40,643 nucleotides of DNA, taken from Gnetum montanum. Taxonomy: Eukaryota; Streptophyta; Gnetopsida; Gnetales; Gnetaceae. Below the pieces are notes generated by a model that was given only the letters and a program-made list of their open reading frames with translations, searched no databases and had not been told where the DNA came from. A program made the translations under genes and the position numbers. Shown piece after piece: positions 23,350 through 35,520 of the stretch; position 1 is the stretch's first letter; every line of letters starts with the position of its first letter. The DNA lies in NCBI GenBank assembly GCA_015680685.1, contig MNCI01004800.1, positions 1-40,643 on the forward strand, given 5' to 3'.

Positions 23350-25604
23350 CTTCACACAAAAGCATTTCACCGCCTAGGACCAACACTAGAGACAGTTAGC
23401 GGCACAACATACGTAACCAAGATCCGCCAGTTCCTCAACAATTCTGTGTGGTATATATTCATCATGATGAATATGTACCCAACTTTACCTTTATTCTCCA
23501 TCAAGATGAACAACTGCATTGGAGAGACTTGGAGGGTAACATAGTATTGCCTCCAGACCGAGTAGTCCCCAACATGCTCCTTCATGCTCTTGCACGAATA
23601 GGCATGTCACAGTTATACATGGAATATGTTGCATGTGATTATGACACAAGGGACTACCAACCCACAAAAGTGCAACGTCAAAGGGACTTGTGACAGGAGA
23701 GATACTATACATTGTTGAAGGGCAAAGGACCCCATAACACTCCACCCGTCTTAAGTAAAATTAAGGGTGGTGAACCTATTTCAATAGGTTCTCCACAAAA
23801 TGATGTTCTCCCTCGTAACGATGGTGAGGAGGTGATGTATCAGAACCTTCACTCTACGATTCACAATCCTGGTTCTGATCCTCATGAACACCAAGTGTTC
23901 AACAAGGGAACACAAACACATGATAAGGGTGGGCAGTTTGATCATCATCACAATTGGGGCCAAGACCACCGAAGAGAAGGTAGGAAACATAGTCATGATG
24001 ATGGTTCTCCTTCTTCTTCACCTTCATTGTCACATTCACCCTCTCCTTCTATATCAGGATGCAGTCATAAGGAACCTAACCATGAGGAGAAAGGTAAACA
24101 GAGTGAGAAACCTCAACAAGAGAGTCGAGAACGAGGATGAGGCCGTTCTAGAGAATCACAACATAGAAGAAGGGAGAGTAGGGAACTACATAGACATCAT
24201 AGACACTATCAAAAAAATGACCATGAAGAATCCCTACTTGCAACCTGAAGCATGTTAGACATCACGGAGGTCATAAGAATACCCACAAGGCACCAACAAG
24301 ATAGCAGGATCAAGAGACTAGACATGAATAATATCCCATGATTTGAGGGGGGATACAATGCTTATACTCAAAACCACTTACAAGCATTTCACGATGCATG
24401 TGCCTTGCAGAACATTGAGAACAAGTGAAAAAAATTAAATTTGTTCCCAAGGACACTGATGAAAGAAGCAGAAAGCTAGTACCGGTCCTTATAACCAGAA
24501 TCCATTCAAAGGTGGAATACGATGCTAGAACTGTTTAATGATAAATATCGAACATACTCCCAAGTGTCCAACCTATGAAAGAAAATCCAAGGATGGAAGC
24601 AGGGAAATCACGAACCCTTGGATGCTACCATGGGCCATTATTATGCAATATTACATTGTTGCCTGGGCCATGGTTACTCTCAGTAGGATCAACTACTCCA
24701 TCTCATAGATGGACTTAGGCATGAAACCTGGAGAACCCTTGGAACATATGCCCAAGGGAGATTATCTGAGCTTAGGTTCCATCAGGTTCATAGATTGTTG
24801 CAGCAAGTAGCTAAGGAAGAAGGGGAGCTACGTAAGAGAGAAAGTGTAGAAGAGTACAACCACTATCCTTCCCTCTGAAAAAGGGAACTGAGATTCTGTG
24901 AGGAGGAGGAAGAGTCACCACTCCAAGAGATAGTGAATAGGAAAACCTTGGCACTCCAAAAATTAATAATAGAAGTGTTAGCAAAGGTAGACCAAATGTG
25001 GGACTCCTTGGATAGTAGATTTGAAACTATTCTTAAAATCATAGAGGATTCTAAGGAGCAAAGTAGTGACTATGATAAAAAGAAAAAGAGGGATTTTGAC
25101 CATGCACATAACAAAGGTAATGGTAAAATGACCATCACTAAAGATGTTGTGGATTTTGATACAGACAATGATGGTGGATGTAAGATATGCCAATATGACC
25201 ATCCTAAGGGATGTTGCCCAGTAATCTCACACCTACAAGAGCCTAGGATGTATGCACTCAACCCAAGACTTAACAAATGGCAAGCACCCCGATGGTTACC
25301 TTATCCCCAAGGTAACGTAAGGCAGTTCCACCAACCCTTAACATATTACCCAACTAGAACTCCACCATAACCTATTGAGCAACACTAGTAGTGGCAATAC
25401 CCATAGTCATGGGGGATGCCACCACCAAGGCAACAATACCCTTACTAGCAACCAGATCCATATGGCTATTAGTGCAGCAACCAATCTCTCTACGTGACTT
25501 TGTCGATCACGTGACCCTGCAACATCACTACCAAGCTTAGGAGTATTATAGGACTCCTTCTCCTGGGAGAGACAACCCACAGACATACCATCCTCTAAAT
25601 CCAT
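23350..25604 (+). pseudogene. Gag of the 22.4-29.5 kb element
   Basis: The N-terminal part (23448-24140) is open except for one stop at 23691. It starts VYIHHDEYVPNFTFILHQDEQ and runs into a long hydrophilic His/Asp/Ser/Pro-rich region. After frameshifts the gag core appears at about 24350-24830: YNAYTQNHLQAFHDACALQN, EAESWYRSL, PESIxRWNTMLELFNDKY, and HYYAILHCC, giving the AxxWYRSLxPxSIxxWxxLxxxFxxKY pattern of retrotransposon gag. 24933-25370 is open and contains a coiled-coil-like segment and CKICQYDHPKGCCPV (about 25180-25225), a possible degenerate zinc-knuckle-like Cys/His cluster. The tail is Pro/Gln/Tyr-rich. The frameshifts and stops make it inactive. Confidence 0.8.
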
Positions 25605-25929
25605 CTATGACTCTCACACCAATAGCTCCACTACCACCCACTCCAGCAATGCAAGGGGAACTTCCCACTCAACTAGAACAATGTAATGCTACGAGAGCTA
25701 TGAACCTTCAACCTGCTGCTGGTTCTGACAACCATACAAAGAGAAGACCTTTCTTCATAACCGATAGTCCAACCAAGCTCTCACAACCACAAGCAAATGA
25801 GCCTCTAAATGCTTCTCTATCAAATAGGCTTTAGAGCTCCCTTCAAACCAAAAATAGAGCTCAACGCACATGGTTATGTTAACGCATGTTGTCACTGATT
25901 GGATTAAGGTGGGACACCTTCCTAGGAAA

Positions 25930-26408
25930 TTCTCTGATCCTAGAAGTCCTTTAATCTATCTCCAAGTTTCTTGGAATGAACCTTATAAAGCTCTTCTAGA
26001 CTTAGGTTCCAGATTCAACTAATATCACAAGAGATGTATAAAGCCTAGAACCTACCTCCAGTAAAGAAGAGAAATATTCTCTTAGAGTTGGTTGACTAGT
26101 CCATCACTATTTCCTTGGGACTAGTGGAGGACATCATTACCATTGTGTGTGGGTGGTCATACCTAGCTAATTTCCTAGTGATACAAGTAAACAATGAAAA
26201 AGGGGACTTTCCAATAGTAATGGGGATGGCATGGCTAAGTAACATAAACGCATGCCTAGGAATCCATGATCTTTCCTTGGAAATATCTAAGGAAATCACT
26301 TTTGGGAAGATTGAGAAGAAGAAAGTTCCATGCATCACATACAGTGATACAGAGGGTGATGGTGTACAGGAATGTCCAACATTGCCTGCATGCAACTGGT
26401 GTGCCTAG
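25930..26408 (+). pseudogene. Aspartic protease of the 22.4-29.5 kb element
   Basis: LYLQVSWNEPYKALLDLGSRFN (about 25955-26020) is the active-site block; the usual DSG/DTG reads DLG, which would abolish activity. After a frame change, GLVEDIITIVCGWSYLANFLVIQVNNEKGDFPIVMGMAWLSNINACLG (about 26118-26262) matches the typical IxVCGWKYPIDFxVLQ...GxPLILGRPWLATADA block of plant Ty3 elements. The frame stays open to 26408. No RT motif follows. Confidence 0.82.
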
Positions 26409-28316
26409 GAAGTTAGCATACACAAGTGCCTATATGTAGCAACCACACAACAAGAAAACACCCAATGGTTGACAGATAATCAAGAGAGCAACTCACCAAT
26501 GTGCATGGGACTAACTAGGGGACCAACTTGTGCGCATGTAGAAGGCATAGATGCACTGGAGCAAGAGCATCACTGACTTCCAAACCTTAACTTATAAGCA
26601 TCAATTGGGGAATGTTGGAAACTCCTAAACAATTACTTCAATAAGAGAATATTAGTCAATGTGCAACGGACCAAACCTTATTATGAATCTAGAATAATCA
26701 ATGCACATAGCACATCGGAGAAAGGAAGACCTTGCTCATTATTTCGAATCTCTTCCTTCCAACTCAATCATGGGGGAGATAGCCACCTATGCTGATCAAT
26801 TGAGGTCCTCAGTTCCTCTTTAAGTTTTTTTTACACATTTTTATTTTACACATTATTTTTTTGCAAATTTCTTTAACTTTTCTTGTTTTTGTTTTGCAAC
26901 ATCGTTCATACTTTTTTGTTTATTTGTGTGTTTACTTATTTTGTTAGGTTCATCACCTAATAAGTGCTCTTGATGATGGTATGAATTGTATTCTATTGGC
27001 TACTAATGTTTGGGTTTTACCTTTGAGTTATAATGTTGATACTAAGGTATGGTTCTTTCGATATAACATGCAATGAATCCACATCATCTATGCATCCATG
27101 AATTTCTATGGCCTCTCTTGGCATGGAACTGTACAGTTCCTTTCCTTAAATAATAAAACTATCAATGAATTGGTAACTAGGCATTTCTCAAACTAAGGAA
27201 GGACTCAAGGATTGAAAAGGGTGTGACTTCAAGGGGACTTGAAGCATTTGTGTTGGCCATTCTCTTGGGTGTTTGGATGTTTTCTTCTTGGGTTTTTCTT
27301 ATCGTTCTAACATTACCCCATGATCGGGAAGCTTAGCTAATAAAAATAAAAATAATAAGTCTTTGCATGGTGTGGTTCTCATGCAAAAAAAAAAAAAAAA
27401 AGAGAGTGGGAATTCAAAGCACATCCCTTAGATGAAATAATCATCTCAGCTACAAGCACTGGTTATGGAACTAAATAAACATGTTCCCTGTAACTAAGGC
27501 TTCTTCTCACTTCCTACTTTCTCCCTTTTTTGTTTCATCAGAATGGTGGTGACTCTTGGATGAAGGCATTCTTGTTAGTTCAGGTGGATGGATTGGCCAA
27601 ATGTATTAATGCAAAGTCACTAGATGTGGATTGTTTGAGGCTAGATTTGTAATGAGATCTACCAAGTCACATTAACCATTAATACAAAAGGGGCTGTATA
27701 CCACCTTGTCTTTGAGACTCCATTTCATTCTCTTCTTTCCATCATTCTTTCTTCATTGTTCACCTCATTGTTAGTTGTATCAATAGTCTATATTTTGGTT
27801 GATGAATTGTTTTCTTTTTGGTAAATTCTTATGATTAATACTTTAACTCTTGCTTCCAAATGACATTTCTAGAGCCTACGGACTCTTTGAATGTGGGAAT
27901 GTTAGGGCATTAAGGGCATGAGCCTACTTTGGGGAGGACCCACTGGCATTCTTATTTGGTACATCAGTTAATCTCTTTCCCTTAAACATTTTTGCAATCA
28001 ACTTTTATTTTGTTCATTTCCATCTCTGACATCCATTTTATCAACATTGCAATTGTCTCTTTTTTTCCATCTTTCTTATTCCTTATCTTTTTTTATTCTC
28101 TGGCTATTGGAGGTTCGCCCTTAGTCATGCGGGTCCTGGTCCAATTTTTTCAATTTTCTCTTAATCCCTACACCTTGGGTAGTCAACAATATTATATCTC
28201 CAAAATCCACATTAGCCATATCACAACTTAGCCAATGCACCTTACACCAAAGAAAGGTATCAACTACATTGTGATTCATTTATCCTTGCTAATATAAGAC
28301 TGTGTTGTGTGTGCAG
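26409..28316 (+). other. Non-coding interior of the 22.4-29.5 kb element
   Basis: A short retroelement-like tail (to about 26810) is followed by T-rich DNA with a 17-base A run at 27387-27403. No RT, RNase H or integrase motifs in any frame that I could see. It ends with a splice-acceptor-like sequence: a branch-like TTGCTAATA (28286-28294), a TG-rich tract and GCAG at 28313-28316. Confidence 0.7.
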
Positions 28317-28633
28317 ATGGCAATCATACAACAACGAATTGGATCTAGAGGAAACACTTGGAATGGACTAGTGCTGGAGCAGTTATGCAAGTTAGAAGAT
28401 TGATGGTGTGCTTATGGATGGACAACAAAAGACACAATCCTGGCGTCAGTAGCGACAAACTTCTTCTTCTTCTCTCTCTTTTCTCTCTTCTCTCTCAACT
28501 GCCAAATAAGGCTAGATGTCAAATGTGTATAGTGTTCACTCTTGTTGTCATGAACACTAATTTTGTCATGTATTATAATGATGATCCATTCACATGTCAC
28601 CCCATTCACCATGAGTATCATTCAAGTCAATAA
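28317..28633 (+). pseudogene. Remnant of the 3' ORF (homologous position to the 928-codon ORF)
   Basis: The ATG at 28317 follows GTGCAG directly. About 28 codons (MAIIQQRIGSRGNTWNGLVL...) are open, then a stop at about 28407. A separate 91-codon ORF overlaps at 28358-28633 with no recognised motif. In the young element at 36-40 kb a GCAG-ATGGC junction of the same kind starts the 928-codon ORF. Past 28633 the AATCCCATACCT...GAGGACGAGTTTT leader is shared by both elements. I infer that most of the ORF was deleted here. Confidence 0.55.
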
Positions 28634-28683
28634 TCCCATACCTTACCAATATTCTGTAAGGAACTTGAGGACGAGTTTTCATT

Positions 28684-28697
28684 CAGTCATGGGGGTA
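28684..28697 (+). promoter_or_regulatory. Polypurine tract of the 22.4-29.5 kb element
   Basis: CAGTCATGGGGGTA lies directly before the 3' LTR start TGATGAG. The same site reads CAGTCGTGGGGGTA before the young LTR at 36857-36870 (minus). Confidence 0.8.
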
Positions 28698-29475
28698 TGA
28701 TGAGTTGTGATATCGCGTACACGATATCATAGCCCACTGCAATATCTATAAATAAGAGCTGGCTTTCCCTATTTTAGAAATCTAGACTTAGACCCTTAGC
28801 CAAACTATAGCAGTTTTACCATTCCAGAGTTAGAATAATTTCCATGTGCATGCAGTACGAGTCTTAAAGTGAATGGATCTTTATTCGAGCAAATTGTACT
28901 TGAGCACACATTTGTGTACGACAATAAAGATAAACTTTCTGATAAACCTTGCAGCATGTGGACTAAGCTAAATAGTATTTAATTATTGTTAAATGTTCAA
29001 ATGCTTCCCTAGATAATTAATCTCTCTTAACCCTTAATTCTCCTAGTTAAGTGCACTTAGTACGACTGCTTCGAGCATATGTGTAATGCTTGGTAATCCA
29101 ATAACAAGTAGTGTTTGGTAATCCCAACAGTGTTGCACTAGTTCAAGGTGTGTACGAAAAGTGGGAATAGATACTGGTGCTAGGACAATTAGAACTTAGT
29201 TAGTGAATAGTTAATGAAAGTTAGTCACTTACTTCTCTTCACCTTTCCCTCTTAGCATAGGACATTAAAAGATAAAAGATATAAAAAATCACATACCTCA
29301 AGCTTACTTAACCATACAACCATGACAATACAAGTAAGTTTGGGAAAATAGTGATTGATTAACCTTAAGTGTTCCATTAAGGTGTGTAAGCACTTAGTCC
29401 TTGGAGTTCGATCGGATCATGCGTGAGACACTCGTATTCATATGGTTGAGTGTAGGGGTACCTCGCCACTCATCA
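28698..29475 (+). repeat. 3' LTR
   Basis: TGATGAGTTGTG to CGCCACTCATCA. The TATA-like CTATAAATAAG is at 28746-28756, preceded by GTGATATCGCGTACACGATATC, a less decayed form of the palindrome than in the 5' LTR. Followed by the AAAAT duplication. Confidence 0.95.
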
Positions 29476-29480
29476 AAAAT
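29476..29480 (+). repeat. Target-site duplication AAAAT (right)
   Basis: Matches 22414-22418. Copy B gag resumes immediately afterwards. Confidence 0.92.
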
Positions 29481-30760
29481 GACCTCATTAGCCCCCATGT
29501 ACTACAAATAACTTTATCATCCAAAGTTTACATTTCAAATTTTACCAAGTATAATGGTGAAGTGAATCCTAATGCTCATATGATAACCTTTTGTTCCAAA
29601 TGTCTATTATTATAGTCTTGTCCCCACATGATATTGTGAGTACTTCCTATGTCTTTAATAGGAAAGGCCTTGGATTGGCATTGCTCATTACCTAGGAATT
29701 CCATTAAATACCTTGATGATCTAATCTCATAATTTTTCAACCACTTCAACTATAATGTAAATAAAGTCAAATACAATGCTAGATCAGCCTATGAGGATAA
29801 GGCAAGATCCTTTAGAACTAGTTTCAAACTTTCTCCGAAGATGAAACCTAATTCTAGATGAAATTTCTGAGTCCATCTCTAAGACTAACTTGTTGGTCAT
29901 CTTTAAATAATTTTTCAATGATTTCATTACATTTAAGCTCTACTATCTAAACCTCCACACACTTGGTTAAGCCTTTTAGTTGATCAAAAACATTACGTAA
30001 GGAAACAAGGCTAGCAATGATTCAAGTTACATAACTTACAAAACCAACATGCTAGAAAAGATAAATACAAGGCTAAATAATAAGCAACACATATAACTAT
30101 GACTATTATAGCTAAATACCCTAAACAAGAAGATCACTCACCACATTGAATATCGCAACCATAATCATCATAGTCAAAACCTTCTATTTCTATCCAACCA
30201 TTAGCATCCTCTACATGAAAGAAAACAAGACAAAAATTTGAATATAAATATTGATCTAAGTATATAAAATTGCCTATGAAACCTTCTAGAATCCTTGATC
30301 AATTACATAAAAATAATCATATTCAACATAACAAATTTTCTAAAAATTCTAGAAAGAGATACCATTGTCTTTGTGAAATAGCTCATGATCATCATCTTTG
30401 TGAGATACCATAGCTTGAGATCATAATGTGGCCATGAAAGGCAATCCACCACTACCTAAACACTTCCTTCTAAATAGGTTTTATTGCTATAACTAATTAT
30501 TGGATCATAAAATTGATTTTAACATTTCCCTAAAGGATTACATGCAAAAAATAATTGGTAATAGAGAGCTCTTGCTAAATGAATCCAATCTTGTTAGCGT
30601 TCTAACCTAGAAAATATAGGTTTTTAAGGATCCTATAAATGCTAGTAATGACCCTTATACAATAGTAACATTTTCTAAAACTAGTAAGTCCAACACAAGT
30701 AAGAAATATTTTATAATTTGAGTTACTCATGCCAACAACTCTAAATCCGAAGTAGCACCA
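29481..30760 (+). pseudogene. Gag of copy B (right part)
   Basis: NFTKYNGEVNPNAHMITFCSKCLL (about 29548-29618) and SLIGKALDWHCSLPRNSIKYLDDLIS (about 29655-29735), then FFNHFNYNV, align block by block with copy A gag (FTKYNDKANRNSHIITFHSECLL; SLFGKALYWYYD). Farther on, PSRILDQLHKNNHIQ (about 30285) and a decayed HxxDxxxxLKxxxxxxI block (30490-30600) follow. Dense stops and frameshifts make it long dead. Confidence 0.75.
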
Positions 30761-31569
30761 TTAAAACATAAGAAAGCTTTTTTCATAAGGGTACCACCCT
30801 TAAGTCCTAATAAATCTTTCATTATAAGGAACTCACTAATAGGCTCTTCACAATATCAATGAATAATAGTAGTCTCCTTATCTACCAAAGAAACTTTTAT
30901 CATCTGAATTCCTATAAACTACACTATCATAACTAGACAAGATCCTCTTGTTATAGATACTATATCTACTCCATCTCCATTGACTAATAAGGATTCCCCA
31001 TCTAAAACACATAAAAGCCTAATGAAACCATGTCAATCAGATCTGGAGGTCTATCAAGAAAAGAAGAAATGGAAATATGTAGGCCTTACCAAACCTATTC
31101 CTATATCAATAGTACCAATAAACTCAACACCCAATCCTATGTCAACAAACTAACTAAGAGAAACTCCTAAGATACAAGTTAATAAACAACCTAAATAACT
31201 CATACTAAAACCTGAGTTAAAGATGATGGAAAAATTATAAGTAAAGGTTACCAAAGTGGATAAAGCTAAAACCAATAACAAAGACGTCCTCACATTCATA
31301 TAATGGGTCAAATAGTCACTAAACAAAAGAATACATCATTGAACCTCTACTACCTGTTCATGACTTCTCAAATACATTGCAACATCTTGATTAATCTTTC
31401 ATATTCTATCACCATAAACAAAGAAATTCCTATAAATAAGAAGCTATTCACTCTATAATTGTATCATATTTAAATAATGAAATTCTAGAAGAAATAAAGC
31501 TTACTTTTCATGATAGTGAGATCAAGATGGATTCCTAGAATGAAGAAGTTTGACATGCTTCTCTTTTCA

Positions 31570-31930
31570 TAACCATATGTGTTGGCCAATACAAAGTGCA
31601 TAGAGTCTATATTGATGATGGGGCTTTCACCAATGTTATCCTATCACCTATTATTAAATTTTAAGGTTTAGCTAATAACATACAAGAGGCCACTATTTCT
31701 GTCCTTAAATCCTTTAATGAATCATAAGTAATAATGTGAGGTTCTATATCATTAGATTTTATGGTTGGGGAGTAGTTCCTCACATAGGTTGACTTTTTGA
31801 TAGTTGAACAAACACATGTATTCAACTTGATCATAGTGAATTCATGATTAGTGAAATTACATGTGGTCTTATTACCTATCCATCAATAGATCCATCTCCT
31901 CAATAAAAGAAATGAAGTCATCATTCATGG
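31570..31930 (+). pseudogene. Aspartic protease of copy B
   Basis: CVGQYKVHRVYIDDGAFTNVI (about 31580-31640) is the Tat-type protease active-site block, keeping the IDDGA form. It continues as VLKSFNES and a decayed equivalent of the LPIHQ...EVIIHGNC block (about 31880-31935), comparable with copy A at 14820-14930. Stops are present in every frame. Confidence 0.75.
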
Positions 31931-31935
31931 TAATT

Positions 31936-33690
31936 GTGCTACTCCTTTCTTCATAAAAAGACGTTGTTCTTGAAAAAAAAATTAATAGTAGAATACATGG
32001 AAAAATCAAGAATAAATAATAAGAACCTAGAAGTCAACAATAAGCCTAACATAGCAACCAAAATCAATAACATTCAATAGGATTGCTAGTTTCTCTTAGA
32101 CAATGTTTGGAATCAATCACCTTTCAACTTGATATACAAAGAATACGAAAAGTACAAAATCACTCAAAAGAAGTTTTTCAATTTGTTAAAGATTCAAAAA
32201 TAATTTTGTAGTTAAATTTCATTTATTTTTATTACTCTTTTTTCTTTACTTTTTTTTACCTTGTTTTCTTTTTTCTTTACTCTTTTTTATTTACCTTGTT
32301 TACTTATTTTCCTTTGCTTATTTAAGATATCAATTACTTATGCATGTTTTTATTTTGATAAATGTAAAAAAAATAGAACCATAAAACAAACAAAAAGAGA
32401 AGTTCATATTTATAAATGAGAATTTTATCATTGATTGAAACCTATACCAATATGTCATTAAGCTTATAAAACAAGGTCATACATGACCATATAAAAAAAT
32501 AATAAACAAATAATAAGAACTAATAAATAAGCTTGGGGATCATCCCCAACATGACTACCATTACTGGTTTCACCACCATTACATATCTTATTGCCATTGC
32601 CATCATTCCTATTGCTAGGCACCTAAAAAAATCAAAGTGAAACATGCAATCATTAGCCATGAAAAATAATAAAAATTAAAAATAGATTTTTTTATATAGC
32701 TTACCGTAGATGAAGAACTAAAGAGTATATCATCAGGTCTAAACTATGGAAGACCCTCCTCCAAGTGATGCATGATTTCATCCTCTAACATGTTCACTAG
32801 TCAATATCTTCCCTACCCCATCAAGAATATTTTCTCATTCCATGTCTATCCATTCAAGAATCTTTCTTGATAAGATTGCTAAAGAATAAAAATGGTCACT
32901 ATTAACCTTTTCTTTTTCTTTTAACCTTAATTTGATGCTTACACTACCTTTACACTACAATATGTAAAATCCCAAATATGTTTTATTTATGTTGTATTGT
33001 GTGAAATTCCTTTATGCTAAATTTATGCCTTCTAGCATAAAATCTTAGATATGTTATACAATCCTTAGGGTAAAAAACTAACCATATGTTGCATTTATGC
33101 TATTCAACATAAAGTTTGTTTACACCATTTTTGCACTTCCTAGCATAAAAATCCCCTATACAAATTTCACACTAAGCTTCTCAGCACCTTTGTGTTCTAT
33201 AGAATATGTGTGGTTGTTTTTTTTTCATAAAATCTAACATGCCTCATAAAACATTCTAAGATTACATTGATTAGTGAAAACATTGAAGTGCACTGTAATT
33301 ATGCTACATAGCATATCTTTCTTAGTTCACCTCGTTTATGTAGGTTATATCAGTTTCTTGAAAGGCCTGTTTAATGTTGCAATTACCTACTAAGATTCAT
33401 TTTTTCCCTTAAATTATGTTTCTTGTTATATAACCCATCCTAATGTTAAAATCATGTCTCATAATGTAGTTGGTAAAATTGTAACTGTCTTGTTTACCTA
33501 GTATGCTAGTTGAAATCTTCTCTTAAAATGATGGAATAAATGCTTTGTGATCTTTCTTTCCATTCCATGATGTATATGATTTACATAAGAGGATGTCGTA
33601 TCAACTAATTTATCCATTACACATTTTTGAACAATTTGACAATGTAGTTTGGTAAATAGACCAAAGTTACTTATATTTTAAGCTTATCAA
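31936..33690 (+). other. Non-coding spacer between protease and RT of copy B
   Basis: About 1.7 kb of AT-rich DNA with long T/C tracts (32225-32330) and no protein motifs. It separates the protease from the RT region. Ogre-type elements are known to carry an intron at this place, and that fits. I could not fix splice sites because the sequence is too decayed. Confidence 0.5.
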
Positions 33691-34730
33691 CGTACAAGAA
33701 TACATTTCAATTGTCGATAAATATACTAAATGACCTAAACAATTGATGAAAGTACTAAACTTAAAAGTAAATGACATAATTGAAGATTCTCTTCTAGAAA
33801 TCCTAGTTGCTAGAAACAAAGTGAAAGGAAAACCTTGAAATTAGTTCTACATTGAAGCCAAAATTCATGCAAAGCATCACCAAGACTTTGCAAAAGAACA
33901 TTGAAGTCTTTACATGGTCTTACAACAATATGCCAAGATTATACCATTGAATGATGCAACATAATATTGTCTTAGACTTGGAAATCAATCCATCTAAACA
34001 AAAGATTCATCAGGTTTTCTCTAATCAAGCCTTAGTCATTTATGATGAAATTAAAAGGCTAAGCCAATTTCATTAAAGTAGTAGATTCTATAGACTAGAT
34101 ATCCAATATGGTGTTAGTTCTTAAGAAAAATTGAAGCATTCATATATGTATAGATTTCTATGATATTAATAATGTAATAAAAAAAGATAATTTTGTTATT
34201 ACTGAGTAGTAATTAACTTGTTCATACAATGACTAGTCGCACACTAGTCTCGTTTATGGATGGGTTTTTAGGCTATAATCAAATTAGGATAAATCCAAAA
34301 CATTTGTTATATATAACCTTCATGACACCTTGCAAAATATTTTGTTACACCATGATGTATTTTTCTTTATAGAATGTTGGGGTCACATATTAACAAGCTA
34401 TGACATAAATTTTCAATGATCTCTTACTTAACCTAATGAATGATTACATAAATGACATACCAATGAAATCAAAATTAGCTAGCAACTATCCTCAAGATTT
34501 GCATGTTATCCTCCAATGTTACCTTAAGTATGAGCTTAGGTTGAACCCAAAGAAATGTATTTTTTAATGTCAAAATTGGAAAAATTCTCTACTTTGTAGT
34601 CTAAAAAGTAGGAATACATGTTGATCCAAACAAGGTTGAGGCCATAATCAACATGCTAGCACCTAGAAATATTAAAGGATTACAAGACCTATAAGAAAGA
34701 TTATAATTTATTTGTAAGGTTCATCATAAG
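33690..34730 (+). pseudogene. Reverse transcriptase of copy B
   Basis: FTWSYNNMPRL (about 33915-33945) and VLDLEINPSKQKIHQVFS correspond to the region just before RT in Tat elements (FAWSYxDMPGxD). They are followed by LVLKKN-x-SIHICIDFYDINNVIKKDNF (about 34115-34195, for VKKxDGxWRMCVDYRDLNKACPKDxF), GYNQIRINP (about 34272-34298), TPCKIFCY (for TPWGTYCY), DYINDIPMKSK (the catalytic YVDD box reading YIND), YLKYELRLNPKKCIF (about 34520-34562) and HVDPNKVEAIINMLAP (about 34620-34667). The order is complete; the active-site change plus many stops show it is inactive. Confidence 0.88.
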
Positions 34731-34739
34731 AATAAGCAA

Positions 34740-35220
34740 TAAACTACAACCTATGCAACACTTAAAAAGGATTTCAATTTTGATTAGAATAATAATAGTG
34801 AAACTACCTTTTTTGGGATTAAATAAGAATTATCTCGATTACCAACGATGTACCCTAGACAAAACGATAAATTACTTTACATCTACCTAGCAACCTCAAA
34901 TACATATATTGCTTTCTTACTTTTCTAAAAATGAGATGATGGAGTAGAGACACCTATTTATTACCTAAGTCATATCCTTGTAGCCTATAAAACCAAGTAT
35001 AGCATAGTTGAAAAGAATTGCCTACCTTTATTCTACTCTCTATAGAAGTGGCAACATTATCTCTTTCAATCATAGGTAAACATTATTTACAAAGACAATG
35101 CATTACAAGCCATCATCTCTAACATATACAAAAATATTTTGATATTTTGATGGAAAGCCATAGTAGTTGTATTTGATTTATACTTCATTTCACAAACTAG
35201 AACTAAAGAATAGGCCATTG
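34740..35220 (+). pseudogene. Retroviral-type RNase H of copy B
   Basis: After RT: LLYIYLATSNTYIAFLL (about 34870-34922), GVETPIYYLSHILVAYKTKYSIVEKNCLPL (about 34942-35028), then KWQHYLFQS and FDLYFISQTRTKE-x-AIA (about 35170-35222). This is the standard connection/RNase H region LLYLAxSxxAxGAxL...ERPIYYLSRxLxGxExRYxxIEKxCLAL...QAIADFL. Confidence 0.82.
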
Positions 35221-35229
35221 CTAGTTAGA

Positions 35230-35505
35230 AAATCATGCTCTCTACTAATGATAATGCCACCATAGAACATAGGTTTCTAGATGAATGTATCAAAGTTATT
35301 GAAAATGTAACCAAGGTGTATGAAACCATGCTCAATTTTGACAAGGCTTGCAACATGCATGAGGCTAGTACTACAACCATTCTTATTTTTCCTCTAAATA
35401 CCATCTTAACTCTAGCCTTTTTCTTAATTTTCTATGTACTAACAACATGGCTGAATATGAAGGTCTTATCCTTGAAATTTTAGTAGCCAAAAACTAAGAT
35501 ATTAT
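35230..35505 (+). pseudogene. Second (archaeal-type) RNase H of copy B, truncated
   Basis: After the AIA block the decayed second RNase H contains a TNNMAEYEGLILEILVAKN segment (about 35438-35500), the typical second acidic motif (TNNxAEYEALIxGL) of the additional RNase H of Tat/Ogre elements. The domain and the integrase that should follow are cut off by LTR sequence at 35521. An 82-codon ORF (35235-35483) is a frame-shadow of this region. Confidence 0.78.
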
Positions 35506-35520
35506 GTAGTTGATTATTCA

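Larger units (their letters stand above)
22419..29475 (+). mobile_element. Complete non-autonomous Ty3-type LTR retrotransposon (7.06 kb)
   Basis: It has two direct LTRs (22419-23193 and 28698-29475), a PBS, a polypurine tract and a perfect 5-bp target duplication. The interior holds decayed gag (about 23350-25600) and protease (about 25930-26410), then ~2 kb without RT, RNase H or integrase signal, then a remnant of a 3' ORF behind a splice-acceptor-like site. It must have been moved by proteins from other copies, unless pol was lost after insertion by a clean deletion. The LTRs differ at many sites (visually around a tenth), many of them CpG to TpG/CpA, so the insertion is old. It sits inside copy B. 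Confidence 0.93.

Noticed and set aside
27992-28231. 79-codon hydrophobic ORF in the 22.4-29.5 kb element
   Set aside because: It comes from T-rich non-coding DNA (Phe/Ser/Ile-rich); no motif, and not conserved in the related element.
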